The notes: generated by a model from the sequence alone, not told the origin. Counted from the stretch's first letter, positions 34,190-42,960 are shown. The stretch: DNA of 64,000 bases from Dermacoccus abyssi (GCF_003515945.1 NZ_QWLM01000004.1:216011-280010); one strand, 5' to 3'. Made by a program: numbers and translations.

Positions 34190-34291
34190 CCTTCTCGTGA
34201 CCTCCCGGCTCGTGTGCGTTCCCCGTGGTGGAGCTACGAGAACCATCCTGACCAGCAGCGCGTATGAACGCCTCCGCCGCAGGGATGAACT

Positions 34292-34969
34292 TCAGGTGTC
34301 GGAGCGCTCCCCCGCGCGGACGAGTCCGGTCTCGTACGCGGCGACGACGGCCTGGACGCGGTCGCGCAGGCCTAGCTTCATGAGGACGTTCGACACGTGG
34401 GTCTTGACGGTGGCTTCCCCGACGAAAAGGTGCTCTGCAATCTCCGCGTTGGAGCAGCCCCGGCCGAGCAGGCCGAGAACGTCGCGTTCGCGCGGGGTGA
34501 GCGCGGCGAGGCGCTCGTCTGCCTCCTGCGAGGTGGAGGCGGAGGCAGCGGCGCGACGTTCGATGACGCGCCGGGTCACCTCCGGCGCAAGGAGGGCGTG
34601 GCCGTGGCCCACCGTGCGCACGGCGTCGGCGAGTTCGTCGGCCTCGGCGTTCTTGAGCAGGAATCCGCTCGCGCCGGCGTCGAGCGCGCTGAAGAGGTAG
34701 TCGTCGCGATCGAAGGTCGTGAGGATGACGACGCGGCCCAGCCCCTCTTCGACGAAGCGGCGCGTGGCCTCGATGCCGTCCATGACGGGCATCTGTACAT
34801 CCATGAGCGTGACGTCGGGGTGCAGCTCGCGCGCGACCGCAAGCGCCTCCTCACCGTTCGCGGCGGTGGCGACGACGTCGAGGTCGTCCTCCACCGACAG
34901 GATGAGGGAGAACCCGCCGCTCACCATCCGCTGGTCGTCGACGATGAGGACCCTGAGCGATTCGGTCAC
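34292..34969 (-). CDS. NarL/LuxR-family response regulator
   Basis: 225 aa. Receiver domain with acidic pair in LIVDDQ and phospho-acceptor Asp in DVTLMDVQMPVMDG, switch Thr in ILTTF, Lys in FLLKN; C-terminal LuxR HTH LTPRERDVLGLLGRGCSNAEIA...VKTHVSNVLMKL. Start overlaps the kinase stop (ATGA). Could regulate the adjacent ABC exporter pair 100 bp away (inference). Confidence 0.93.
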   Translation of the reverse strand: MTESLRVLIVDDQRMVSGGFSLILSVEDDLDVVATAANGEEALAVARELHPDVTLMDVQMPVMDGIEATRRFVEEGLGRVVILTTFDRDDYLFSALDAGASGFLLKNAEADELADAVRTVGHGHALLAPEVTRRVIERRAAASASTSQEADERLAALTPRERDVLGLLGRGCSNAEIAEHLFVGEATVKTHVSNVLMKLGLRDRVQAVVAAYETGLVRAGERSDT

Positions 34970-36312
34970 GGCGTCTCCTTGTTCCTGGTCGAGGCGGCGA
35001 GAGGCAGGCGCACGCGCACACGGTATCCACCGGTGAGGCGCGGCCCGATCTCGGCCGAGCCGTGGTGGGCGCGCACCCGTTCACGCATGCCGAGCAGGCC
35101 CAGCCCGCTGCCGGACGTACCCGCGCGGGGGCGGCCGTCGTCGAGCACCTCGACCTCGACGTAGCGGCCGTTGCCCTCGCCACCCGCGCGCAGCGTGACG
35201 GTGGCTGCCGTGGCCGTCGAGTGACGCTGGACGTTGGCGAGCGCCTCCTGCACGGTGCGGTAGATGCTGTGCCCGACGTTGGCGGGCACGTCGACGTCGA
35301 CGAGGTCGTCGAGGCGCACGTCGAAGGTGGGGGTGCGTACGCCCGCCACGAGGGCGGCGACGTCGTTCAGGCCCGGTTCGGGTGCGCGTGCGGCGCCGTT
35401 CGTGGGCTCGCCCGAGCCGTTCGCAGTGTGTTGTCCGTCGGCGCGCAGAGTGCCGAGCAGGGTGCGCATCTGCGTGACGGCCTCACGCGACGAGGCCTCG
35501 ACGTTGCTCAGCGAGTCCGTCGCGCGCTCAGGGTCTTTCACCATCACCTTGCGGGCCGCTGCGGCCTGGATGCCGATGGCCGCTACGTGGTGGGCGACGA
35601 CGTCGTGCAGTTCGCGTGCGATGCGCAGCCGCTCCTCGACGACGGCCTGCTCGGTGAGTTGGCCGGCCTGACGGGTGATCGTCTGGGCCTGCTGGTGGGC
35701 GAACGCGCGGGCACGGGCGCCACGCCACGAGTTCGCCCCGGCCCCGACCGCCGTCGCGAAGTAGAGCACGTTGATCATCAGCCCCTGCAGGACGGCTGCG
35801 GCCGTCGCGCCGAACCACGGGTCGCGCGCCTTGGCGGGCTGGGCGTTGTAGGAGTCGAGGAGGTCATCGTTCATCGCCGCCACGGACCACTGCACGCTCA
35901 GCCAGCCGAACATGAACAGCACGAGGCCCGCTGCCGCGAGGGTGACCAGCTTGCGGTCGGGCGCCCAGGCGAGCGCGGTGAAGATGGCGAAGAAGTACAC
36001 GCCCTGCATGGCGATGGACGACATCACCGGCACCTGCGTCAGCCCCATGACGAACATGTGCGCGGCCGTGACGAGCATGACGGTGACGGGGAAACGTCGG
36101 CGCAGCACGAGCGGGCCGGCTCCGATGGCGGCGCTCAGATACAGCGCCCAACGCGGCCACAGGGAATCGGCCGAGAAGCCGAGTGCGCGCCACACCTCGA
36201 GACCCAGCAGCGCGCCGAGGAAGAACAGGATGGCGATGAGAACATCTCGCCTCAGCCAGGCGTCAGGTCGCCTGCGCACCCATTCGTCGTCGAGGCCGAA
36301 GAACTGTTTCAC
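34966..36312 (-). CDS. two-component sensor histidine kinase (HisKA_3 type)
   Basis: 448 aa. About six N-terminal TM helices, dimerisation/phospho-acceptor motif ARELHDVVAHHVAAIG, and HATPase domain with YRTVQEALANVQRHS (N-box) and GSGLGLLGMRERV (G-box). Typical membrane-sensing DesK/LiaS-like kinase. GTG start with TACCCT 7 nt upstream. A 13-bp GGGAG-CAC-CTCCC palindrome lies just upstream. The IS481-type gene begins only about 70 bp beyond. Confidence 0.92.
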   Translation of the reverse strand: MKQFFGLDDEWVRRRPDAWLRRDVLIAILFFLGALLGLEVWRALGFSADSLWPRWALYLSAAIGAGPLVLRRRFPVTVMLVTAAHMFVMGLTQVPVMSSIAMQGVYFFAIFTALAWAPDRKLVTLAAAGLVLFMFGWLSVQWSVAAMNDDLLDSYNAQPAKARDPWFGATAAAVLQGLMINVLYFATAVGAGANSWRGARARAFAHQQAQTITRQAGQLTEQAVVEERLRIARELHDVVAHHVAAIGIQAAAARKVMVKDPERATDSLSNVEASSREAVTQMRTLLGTLRADGQHTANGSGEPTNGAARAPEPGLNDVAALVAGVRTPTFDVRLDDLVDVDVPANVGHSIYRTVQEALANVQRHSTATAATVTLRAGGEGNGRYVEVEVLDDGRPRAGTSGSGLGLLGMRERVRAHHGSAEIGPRLTGGYRVRVRLPLAASTRNKETP

Positions 36313-36319
36313 CCGACCG

Positions 36320-36351
36320 AGGGTAGAGCGCAGTCGCCGGGAGCACCTCCC
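36320..36351 (-). promoter_or_regulatory. kinase promoter: -10 box and small palindrome
   Basis: TACCCT (36325-36320) is 7 nt before the GTG. GGGAG-CAC-CTCCC (36339-36351) is a perfect 5-bp inverted repeat at the position of a -35/operator. Confidence 0.45.
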
Positions 36352-36378
36352 TCAAGCGGCGGAGATGCTCGCACGGGG

Positions 36379-37365
36379 CTAGGTGTACTGATCGGGGACG
36401 TTGGTCAATCGTGAGAAGGGCGGCTGGTTCCCGCAGGCTGTATGGGGACGGTGCTGGTTGTAGTAATGGAGCCATCCGGCGAGTTCGCCTCGGCGCTCAG
36501 CCTCCGAGGTGTAACACCGGGCGTAGGCCCAGCCGTAGGCCATGGTGCGATGGAAGCGTTCGATCTTGCCGTTGGTCTGCGGCCGATACGGCCTGGTGCG
36601 TTTGTGCTTGATCCTCAGTTCAGCGCAGGTGTCGCGCCACAGATGTGAGCGGTAGGCGCCACCGTTGTCGGACAGGACTCGCTCGACCCTCACACCACGG
36701 GCCCTGAACCACTCGACCGCCCGGATCAGGACCGCCGTCGCGGTGAGGGCGGTTTCGTCGTCGTGGATCTCGGCGTAGGCGACGCGGGAGTGGTCGTCGA
36801 TGACGGTGTGGACGTAGGCCTTGCCCATCAACGGATCGCTGTACTTGTTTCGGGGCTTGTCGGGAGTGGCGGCTCTGTTCTTCTCACCTTGCCTGCGCCC
36901 TACGTAGCGCCAGCCCCCGCCATCGGGAATGTTCCCGAGCTTCTTCACGTCGACATGCAGCAGGGAGCCGGGATGGTCATGCTCGTAACGGCGGACTGGC
37001 TCTCCGGTGGCGCGGTCTGCGTGTGAAAGCCGGTTTAGGTGCGCGTGGACCAGGATGCGGTGGACAGTGGACGGCGCGATCCCGAGTCGGCACGCCAACT
37101 GCACCGGCCCCTCCCTCAGGCGCAGCCGCAGATTGATGCAGCGCCGAGTGGCCTTCTGACTCGTCTTGTTCGGGGAGCGACGCGGCCGGGAAGACCGGTC
37201 TTGCATGGATTCGCCGTCTCGGTAGCGGTCGGCCCAACGCTTGACGGTGGGCCAGGAGACTTGGAATCGGGCGGCGACCTCGCTGATCGGCCAACCGTCG
37301 TCAACAACCATGCGAGCGACGATCAGGCGATGCCGTGGGGTGAGCGCCGCGTTGGTGTGGGACAT
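36379..37365 (-). CDS. IS481-type transposase
   Basis: 328 aa. N-terminal HTH (ISEVAARFQVSWPTVKRW), second HTH-like region, then the RNase-H-fold DDE domain: first Asp in LLHVDVKKLG, second in VLSDNGGAYRS, Glu in NGKIERFHRTMAYGW. The short loop and SRPRRSPNKTSQK wording place it in IS481. The frame is full-length. I could not find matching terminal inverted repeats on both sides, so element borders are not given; a stem GCCTTCCTGGG / CCCAGGAAGGC lies upstream at 37372-37404. Confidence 0.9.
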   Translation of the reverse strand: MSHTNAALTPRHRLIVARMVVDDGWPISEVAARFQVSWPTVKRWADRYRDGESMQDRSSRPRRSPNKTSQKATRRCINLRLRLREGPVQLACRLGIAPSTVHRILVHAHLNRLSHADRATGEPVRRYEHDHPGSLLHVDVKKLGNIPDGGGWRYVGRRQGEKNRAATPDKPRNKYSDPLMGKAYVHTVIDDHSRVAYAEIHDDETALTATAVLIRAVEWFRARGVRVERVLSDNGGAYRSHLWRDTCAELRIKHKRTRPYRPQTNGKIERFHRTMAYGWAYARCYTSEAERRGELAGWLHYYNQHRPHTACGNQPPFSRLTNVPDQYT

Positions 37366-37371
37366 GACTGA

Positions 37372-37404
37372 GCCTTCCTGGGGGTATGTGCCGCCCAGGA
37401 AGGC
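37372..37404. repeat. inverted repeat upstream of the IS481-type gene
   Basis: Perfect 11-bp arms GCCTTCCTGGG and CCCAGGAAGGC with an 11-nt loop, 6 nt beyond the transposase start. It could be a transcription block protecting the element from read-through. Confidence 0.6.
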
Positions 37405-37506
37405 CAGATGCCGCCGCGGGCGGCGAGATTGTTTGGGTGAAGGGCAACGGGTGTGTGGGACCTCGTGGGCCTTGTCATCAGCCGCCGCCGAGGGCGGCTT
37501 CCCGGC

Positions 37507-37893
37507 TCAGGCTCCCGGGTAGGAATCGATGTTCCACCAGTGGCCATCGAAGTCGGCGACGCATGCGTTGTGGCCGCCGTGAAGTGCATAGTTGGGCTCG
37601 GTGACGGTCGATGCTCCGTGTTCCAAGGCCGTGGCGAAGAGGCTGTCGACGTCCTCGTCGCTGGCGACCACCAAGTTGCAGATCCCTGGCCCGTAATGCG
37701 GGTCACCGTCCTGAGTAGAGCCGAGCATGATGCCCCCATTGTCGCGCCAGGCAAGTTGCGCATGGGTCACCACGGTCGAGTCATCCGGGTCCCGCACGAC
37801 CATCGCCGTGGTGAAGCCGATGGCTTGAAGGAAGTTGATGCCTCGATCGGCATCTGTGTAGCGCAGGCAGTGAAACAGCTGTGGTCTCGTCAT
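37507..37893 (-). CDS. single-domain VOC protein
   Basis: 128 aa, LFHCLRYTDADRGINFLQAIGF then PGICNLVVASDEDVDSLFATAL and a C-terminal GHWWNIDSYPGA, the glyoxalase/bleomycin-resistance fold. It lies 10 nt downstream of the AraC-type regulator now split by IS3, so its expression has probably changed. Confidence 0.82.
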   Translation of the reverse strand: MTRPQLFHCLRYTDADRGINFLQAIGFTTAMVVRDPDDSTVVTHAQLAWRDNGGIMLGSTQDGDPHYGPGICNLVVASDEDVDSLFATALEHGASTVTEPNYALHGGHNACVADFDGHWWNIDSYPGA

Positions 37894-38457
37894 GGCTACA
37901 GCCTTATCCTTGGAGCGCTTGAGCGTCTTGAAGCAATGGGAAATCAGCCCTCGACTGGCGCAGCGTCCATCCCGTCATCGACCTCCATTCTCGGGACAGG
38001 TGCGCCTGGTCGCTGTAACCAGCCGCTGCCGCAATGTCCGAAGGAAGGGCGCCGCTCTGGACAAGTTTCTTGGCGTGCTCGAAGCGAGCGATCCGCGCCA
38101 CCTGCTTGGGCGAGAGACCGGTCTCGAGGTTGAACAGGCTGGAAAGTCGCCGTCTGGACAGACCAACGTCTCGAGCTAGGTCGGCGATGGGGATTGTGCC
38201 CCGGGCCTGATGGATCCGCGCCAGCGCTTCGAACATGTCTGCTCGCGGTGTGTGGGGATGCTGCTCGAGTCGTTTGGTGAGGAATGCCGCCAAGAGTTGG
38301 AACCGTCCTAGCCAAGTTGACTGCCGCAGCTGGTCGAGCAGGTGTGGGGGCCACTGGAGATCTGTCACATCAACCATCAACCCCGCCAAGGCCCCGGCTG
38401 GTAGTCCAAGTGAATCGCCCTGGGTTTCGTTCCGTTCTTCAAGCAAGGATGGAACCG

Positions 38458-38763
38458 ATGAATCAGAAGTACTCGCCCGAGATGCGCGAGCGCGCGCTGC
38501 GGATGCTCGACGAGGCCAAGCCCGAGCATCCGAACCTCATGTCCGCGGTGCGACATGTCGCGGGCCTGCTCGGCATGAGTCCGGAGACGCTGCGCGTGTG
38601 GCACCGCCGCCGTGAGATCGACGCCGGGCAGCGCCCCGGCGTGCCGACCGACGTCGCCGAGGAGAACAAGCGACTTCGCCGTGAGAACGCCGAGCTGAAG
38701 AAGGCGAACGAGGTCCTCAAAGCCGCGAGCGTGTTTTTCGCGAAGGAACTCGACCGTCCCTGA
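38458..38763 (+). CDS. IS3 transposase OrfA
   Basis: 101 aa. HTH_Tnp_1-type domain (YSPEMRERALRMLDEAK ... LLGMSPETLRVWHRRREID) followed by a leucine-zipper coiled coil (EENKRLRRENAELKKANEVLK). ATG at 38458 with AAGGATGG upstream. A TTTTTC run at 38734-38739 near its end allows a -1 shift into the orfB frame. Confidence 0.93.
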   Translation: MNQKYSPEMRERALRMLDEAKPEHPNLMSAVRHVAGLLGMSPETLRVWHRRREIDAGQRPGVPTDVAEENKRLRRENAELKKANEVLKAASVFFAKELDRP

Positions 38764-38768
38764 CGAGC

Positions 38769-39695
38769 ATGATCCGCTTCATCGACGAACACAGGGATCA
38801 GTTCGGGGTCGAGTTCCTCTGCCGCGTCCTCCGCGACGCGGTGCCGGGGTTCCTCACCTCGCGCGGGTATCGCGCGGCGAAGACGCGCGTGCCCTCCGCC
38901 AGGCAGCTGAAGGACGAACTCCTCGTCCCCGAGATCCAGCGTCTTCACGAGGAGAACTACGGCGTCTACGGCGTCCGGAAGATGCATGCTCTCCTCCGGC
39001 GGGAGGGGTGGGACATCGGGCGTGACCAGACCGCGCGGCTCATGAAGCTCGCCGGGGTGCGCGGGGTGGCGCGGTCGAAGAAGGTGTTCACCACGAAGTC
39101 CGACCCGACCATCGCGCAGCCGATGGATCTCGTCGAACGCGACTTCACCGCTCCCGCGCCGAACCGGTTGTGGGTCGCGGACATCACGTATGTCGGAACG
39201 TGGGCGGGGATGGCGTATGTCGCGTTCGTGATCGACGTGTTCTCCCGCATGATCGTCGGCTGGAACGTCGCCGGGACGCTGCGCGCGGAGGTGCTGCCGT
39301 TACAGGCGTTGAACATGGCCGCGTGGGGCGCGCGCGGGTCGCTCGATGACCTCGTCCACCACGCCGATCATGGGTCGAACTACCTCTCGGTCGTCTACAC
39401 GGATCGCATCAACGAGCTCGGCGCGACCCCGTCGACAGGGAGCGTCGGTGACAGCTACGACAACGCCCTCGCCGAGGCCGTCAACGGGCTCTACAAGACC
39501 GAGCTGATCCGTCGGAAGGGCCCGTGGCGGACGGTCGAGCAGGTCGAACTCGCGACGCTCGAGTACGTGTGGTGGTGGAACAACGCTCGTCTCCACGGCG
39601 AGCTCGATTACCGCACGCCGGTCGAGGTCGAGGAGGCGTACTACGCTGGCCTCGAATCAGCCCAGCCAGCGCTCGCTGGACAGGGAAGCAGGTAG
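38769..39695 (+). CDS. IS3 transposase OrfB (DDE integrase domain)
   Basis: 308 aa from the first ATG. HTH_21 region HEENYGVYGVRKMHALLRRE, then rve domain: first Asp in LWVADITYVGTWAG, second in HHADHGSNYLS, Glu in NALAEAVNGLYKTELI. The frame is open upstream of the ATG through the overlap, so the active enzyme is likely the OrfAB fusion made by -1 frameshifting. Its TAG overlaps the right inverted repeat. Confidence 0.93.
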   Translation: MIRFIDEHRDQFGVEFLCRVLRDAVPGFLTSRGYRAAKTRVPSARQLKDELLVPEIQRLHEENYGVYGVRKMHALLRREGWDIGRDQTARLMKLAGVRGVARSKKVFTTKSDPTIAQPMDLVERDFTAPAPNRLWVADITYVGTWAGMAYVAFVIDVFSRMIVGWNVAGTLRAEVLPLQALNMAAWGARGSLDDLVHHADHGSNYLSVVYTDRINELGATPSTGSVGDSYDNALAEAVNGLYKTELIRRKGPWRTVEQVELATLEYVWWWNNARLHGELDYRTPVEVEEAYYAGLESAQPALAGQGSR

Positions 39696-40011
39696 GAACG
39701 AAACCCAGGGCGATTCAAAGAAGCCGGCGGGCCGAAAGGGGGTGAATCGACAGTTCGAGTCCCTGCTGGCGTCCCCTCGACTGGATCAAGGCCGGCGCGG
39801 TGTGAAGACCGGAAGCCAGTACGTCCAGTAACTGCCGTTCACCGCCAGCAAGCCAGCCACAGTCGATGGGTTCTGCGAGCGACAGCACCACCGTGACGCC
39901 CATCGAGGGAACCCCGTGATGGACGGCTTCGGTACTGGCGAAGTCGTACCCCACCCAGGAAAGGAGATGGGGCTGCAACCTCTGCGGGATGGATGGCTGC
40001 CAGACGGGCAT

Positions 40012-40336
40012 GCCACCAACTCTAGAGAAGCCCGGCTCAGAGAACCGACAGTGATCTGGCGCTCATGGTGGTGTCCGCTACACCCTCGCCAGCCACCCAC
40101 TGCCATGCCCGTGGCGGCTCAATCAACGTCTCCGGTCAGTACAGCTAGGCCACCCCTGGGGTCGGGTGACAGACGACGTACCTCCTGATTGGCTGAGTGG
40201 GTGTCCTACTCGCGGCGGCGCCTGAGCGTAAGCCGCACGCGGGCAGACAATTTCGGCAATCATGGCCGGGGCGGCACTCCCACGTGTGGGCCGGCCGTCC
40301 ACTGCCTTGCACGAGACTCGATGTGGAGGAACTGAC
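40012..40336. other. 325-bp intergenic region
   Basis: Between the disrupted regulator and the first acidic mini-gene. No gene, tRNA or strong hairpin is supportable; only GGAGGA before the 40337 ATG is informative. Confidence 0.5.
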
Positions 40337-40519
40337 ATGACGGTAGCGACTGACGCTGTCTTCGAGATGCCGGACGACGGCGACAACGAGGGCGGGCGCC
40401 CGAGCGAGCGCGACGAGCGCAACATCACCGACCCGGAGGCGGGCGGCGAAGCAGACCGCGTCGACGAGGACAACGTGCCCCAGTCCGGCCTCGACAAGGA
40501 CCGTCTCCAGGGCGAGTGA
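40337..40519 (+). CDS. small acidic hypothetical protein 1
   Basis: 60 aa, ATG 6 nt after GGAGGA. Very rich in Asp/Glu/Gly/Arg (FEMPDDGDNEGGRPSERDER, VDEDNVPQSGLDKDRLQGE), no Cys, no hydrophobic core, so probably disordered. Not recognised. First of three similarly acidic mini-proteins in line. Confidence 0.6.
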   Translation: MTVATDAVFEMPDDGDNEGGRPSERDERNITDPEAGGEADRVDEDNVPQSGLDKDRLQGE

Positions 40520-40564
40520 CGGCACCAACCCACCCCGCCGGAACACACGAAAGGGACATCACCC

Positions 40565-40819
40565 ATGAGCCACACCCCCGAAGAACTCGAAGCTGCGCGC
40601 GAGGCCGCCCAGGCCGCCGTCGACACCGCGACGTCGTGGGACTACAGCGCCGGCGACGCCAAGATCGACAGCAAGCTGCGGGAGGGCCTCGATGCAGCGG
40701 GCGTCACCATCGACGATGACGAGTTCGAGCGCATCGTCCGCGAGATCGACGCGCTCACCGGTGACGAGGACGCGGGCACGCCCCAGGTGGGCGCCGCTCG
40801 CCCGACGACCGGCGCCTGA
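40565..40819 (+). CDS. small acidic hypothetical protein 2
   Basis: 84 aa, ATG at 40565, 45 nt after the preceding gene. The N-terminal half is predicted helical (EELEAAREAAQAAVDTATSW), the middle acidic (VTIDDDEFERIVREIDALTG). Not recognised. Confidence 0.6.
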   Translation: MSHTPEELEAAREAAQAAVDTATSWDYSAGDAKIDSKLREGLDAAGVTIDDDEFERIVREIDALTGDEDAGTPQVGAARPTTGA

Positions 40820-41025
40820 GCGCTCCCCGATCGGGCGGCCGCCGGCTGCGCGGGCGCGCTTGCGAGACATCGCGACCAAGCGTCGCAAGTGCGCCCCTGC
40901 AGCGTCCTCGTGACGCGCTCACCGGCGGCCACCCGACTGCCTGCCCTTGATGTGCCCGCGCCGGCCGGGCACGGGCACGCCAAAAACCACGCACACCAGA
41001 ACTCGCACCGAACAAGGGAGATCCC

Positions 41026-41184
41026 ATGGGTATCGACAAGCTCACCGACGCGTTCTCGAACGACGAGGACCACGACGAGGGCGGCGAAGACGCCCGCAAC
41101 GAGGCTCGCGCGATCGACGAGGGCTCGCCCGAGCGCGAGATCGTCAGCGACGACCCCGGCACGCCCACCGAAACCACCGACTGA
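41026..41184 (+). CDS. small acidic hypothetical protein 3
   Basis: 52 aa: MGIDKLTDAFSNDEDHDEGG ... TETTD. ATG preceded by AAGGGAG. Acidic and hydrophilic like its two neighbours. Too short for family assignment; the good ribosome-binding site and shared composition argue that it is expressed. Confidence 0.55.
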   Translation: MGIDKLTDAFSNDEDHDEGGEDARNEARAIDEGSPEREIVSDDPGTPTETTD

Positions 41185-41193
41185 CGGCGCGGT

Positions 41194-41853
41194 CTAGCTC
41201 GACGCGAGCGACACGACGAGGTTGAGCATCGTCGCGACGACGCCGACGCCCAACACGTAGCTCAACAGCGTGTGGGCGAGCACGAGGCGGCGCATCTGGC
41301 GGTTCTTCAGCGTGGTGTCGGAGATCTGGTACGTCATGCCGAGGTCGAAGGCTACGTAGGCGAAGTCGTAGTAATCGGGCTCGCCACCCTCGAAGTCGAT
41401 GCCTCGCGCGCCCGGCTCGTCGCCGTAGTACAAGCGCGCGTAGCGGGCCATGTACGTGAGGTGCACGAGGAACCACGACGCGACGACGCTGCCCGCGCCG
41501 AGCAGCGCTTCCGGGGTGCCCGAACTCTTGTGCTGCCCCGCCGCGAGCAACAGGCCCACCCCGGCGAGGCTCGCCACGGTTCCACCGATGACGGTCGCCT
41601 CGGACAGCGCCACGCTCGGATCTTCCTCGCGCGCGTGCTCGGCGGCCTCGTGCTCGTTCATGGGTCGAACGGTGAGCCACGTCCACAGCCCGTAGATCGT
41701 GGCCGCCGCCGTCCAACCCGCCATGACGTGGAAGGCCAGGCTGCGCTCGAGGTACGTCATCGAGGCCAGGGCGACGAGGGCCCCCAGTGCCATGCATGCG
41801 GCAAGCCGGACGCCGATGCGCTGCGTCAGCGCGCGACGATTGTCTGAAGCCAT
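41194..41853 (-). CDS. DUF1345 membrane protein
   Basis: 219 aa, five to six TM helices. The motif YYDFAYVAFDLGMTYQISDT with FLVHLTYMARYARLYY is diagnostic of DUF1345. TAACGT 6 nt before the ATG fits leaderless transcription. Function unknown. Confidence 0.88.
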   Translation of the reverse strand: MASDNRRALTQRIGVRLAACMALGALVALASMTYLERSLAFHVMAGWTAAATIYGLWTWLTVRPMNEHEAAEHAREEDPSVALSEATVIGGTVASLAGVGLLLAAGQHKSSGTPEALLGAGSVVASWFLVHLTYMARYARLYYGDEPGARGIDFEGGEPDYYDFAYVAFDLGMTYQISDTTLKNRQMRRLVLAHTLLSYVLGVGVVATMLNLVVSLASS

Positions 41854-41859
41854 GGCGGA

Positions 41860-41865
41860 ACGTTA
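41860..41865 (-). promoter_or_regulatory. leaderless -10 box of DUF1345 gene
   Basis: TAACGT on the minus strand, 6 nt before the ATG at 41853. Confidence 0.5.
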
Positions 41866-41993
41866 TCGCTCGCGCGGGGTGGACGCCGTCGGTCGGCCGT
41901 GCACGGCCGATGTGAGGTACGGCCCGAGGTGTGAGCTGCGCCGGTCACAGACCGGGCCAGAGCTCACACCGTCCGGCCTGCAGCTGCCTCGGG

Positions 41994-42473
41994 TCAGATG
42001 CGCGCGGCAGCCTCACGGTGCAAGCCCGCGAGTACGTCGAGCTGCTGATCGGCGCGTCGGAGCAGTTCTTCGAGTTGCGCCGCGTCGAGACGCGGTTCAC
42101 CCTCGGCTCGGGTGAGCAGCGTGAGCCAGCACCGCTTCTTGCCTTCGACGCCGAGGCTGAGGGCCTCGAGCTCGACCAGATCGCTGAGCGGCGAACGACC
42201 CTTCAGGGCCCCGTTCGGCTTGAAGCGGCCGAGGTATTCGCCGATGCGCGCGGCTGCCTGCTGAACCCGCGCCTCGCGCACCCCGAACCTGTCGGCGATG
42301 TCGCGCAGGGCCTGACGATCCTCGGTGACCTCGCGGGCGAGTGTCGCGAGTTGCTCACGTGCGCGAGCGTCGGAGTGGGAGGAGGCGGCGCGGTCGAAGA
42401 GGTCGCGTCCCCCGGTCGAGCCCACCCAGTGATGCTGAAGGTAGATCTGCAGAAATTGGTCGTCGCGCGGCAA
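41994..42473 (-). CDS. helical hypothetical protein (actinobacterial)
   Basis: 159 aa from a TTG at 42473, preceded by GGAGG. The protein is mostly helical: FLQIYLQHHWVGSTGGRDLFDRA, then LATLAREVTEDRQALRDIADRFG and a long C-terminal helix with LEELLRRADQQLDVLAGLHREAA. I recall the same overall pattern in uncharacterised actinobacterial proteins, without known function. The start is uncertain; the frame is open further upstream. Confidence 0.6.
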   Translation of the reverse strand: MPRDDQFLQIYLQHHWVGSTGGRDLFDRAASSHSDARAREQLATLAREVTEDRQALRDIADRFGVREARVQQAAARIGEYLGRFKPNGALKGRSPLSDLVELEALSLGVEGKKRCWLTLLTRAEGEPRLDAAQLEELLRRADQQLDVLAGLHREAAARI

Positions 42474-42642
42474 GGTTCCTCCAAGGTCGTTGGGTTCGTT
42501 CCCGAGGCTACGGGCCGGAGACCTCCCCGCGGACCACCTCCCGGGGCGGGGGCGCGGACGAGCACACTTCGCGAACACGTGAGTTCGCGACAAGCGTTCG
42601 TGCCCGCCGGACAACAACCGGAACGCTTACAGGTGGTCACCT

Positions 42643-42960
42643 GTGCACTCCAAGCTCATCGTCGACAGTTGGCGCGAAGCATCCTTCGTGGCGGGAAAGA
42701 ACCCGGTCGGAGCGCGTATTACCCACGAGACCACCACAGCGATAGCCCGGTCACTCGACAAGAAGGCAGCTAGCGGAATGCCGAGCCTCGGCCAGCTCAC
42801 CGATTGCGATGACACCCGAACCCTCGTGACGGTTCCCGTCCTCACCGATGACTGGCGACGCTGGGCCGACAACTGGCGAGGCACCGCCTTCGTGCAGGTT
42901 CAGGGCTTCGTCACGCCGGTAGGTGAGCAGCGGCGTTACCCGGAAGATGCTCCGCACTGA
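42643..42960 (+). CDS. possible small hypothetical protein
   Basis: 105 aa from GTG. TDDWRRWADNWRGTAFVQVQGF looks protein-like, but codon bias is weaker than in neighbours and there is no ribosome-binding site. The start lies in a 16-bp palindrome ACAGGTG-GT-CACCTGT (42629-42644). Confidence 0.3.
   Translation: MHSKLIVDSWREASFVAGKNPVGARITHETTTAIARSLDKKAASGMPSLGQLTDCDDTRTLVTVPVLTDDWRRWADNWRGTAFVQVQGFVTPVGEQRRYPEDAPH

Larger units (their letters stand above)
38411..39717 (+). mobile_element. complete IS3-family insertion sequence
   Basis: 1307 bp bounded by perfect 23-bp terminal inverted repeats (38411-38433 and 39695-39717, starting TGAATCGCCCTGGGTTTC) and flanked by a 3-bp target duplication AAG (38408-38410 / 39718-39720). 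Contains orfA and orfB in -1 relation. Intact ends and an exact duplication indicate a recent insertion. Confidence 0.95.
37904..40011 (-). pseudogene. AraC-family regulator split by IS3 insertion
   Basis: The N-terminal part (39718-40011, MPVWQPSIPQRLQPHLLSWV ... PLSARRL) and C-terminal part (37904-38410) join in frame as RRLLGLPAGALAG once the IS and one copy of the AAG duplication are removed, giving about 265 aa. The C-terminal AraC domain is complete: IPIADLARDVGLSRRRLSSLF and SDIAAAAGYSDQAHLSREW. As it stands the N-terminal part ends at a TGA inside the IS. A short downstream product starting inside the element is possible but would lack the sensor part. Confidence 0.88.

Noticed and set aside
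36340..37420. Search for terminal inverted repeats of the IS481-type element
   Set aside because: No pair of matching ends could be found by eye on both sides, so borders were not annotated.
39741..39760. AGTTCGAGTCCCTG resembling a tRNA T-arm
   Set aside because: No matching acceptor or anticodon stems around it; it lies in the split AraC coding sequence.
42627..42884. Minus-strand frame of 85 codons opposite the 42643 frame
   Set aside because: Ser/Arg/Val-rich without motif or start signals; less convincing than the already weak forward frame.
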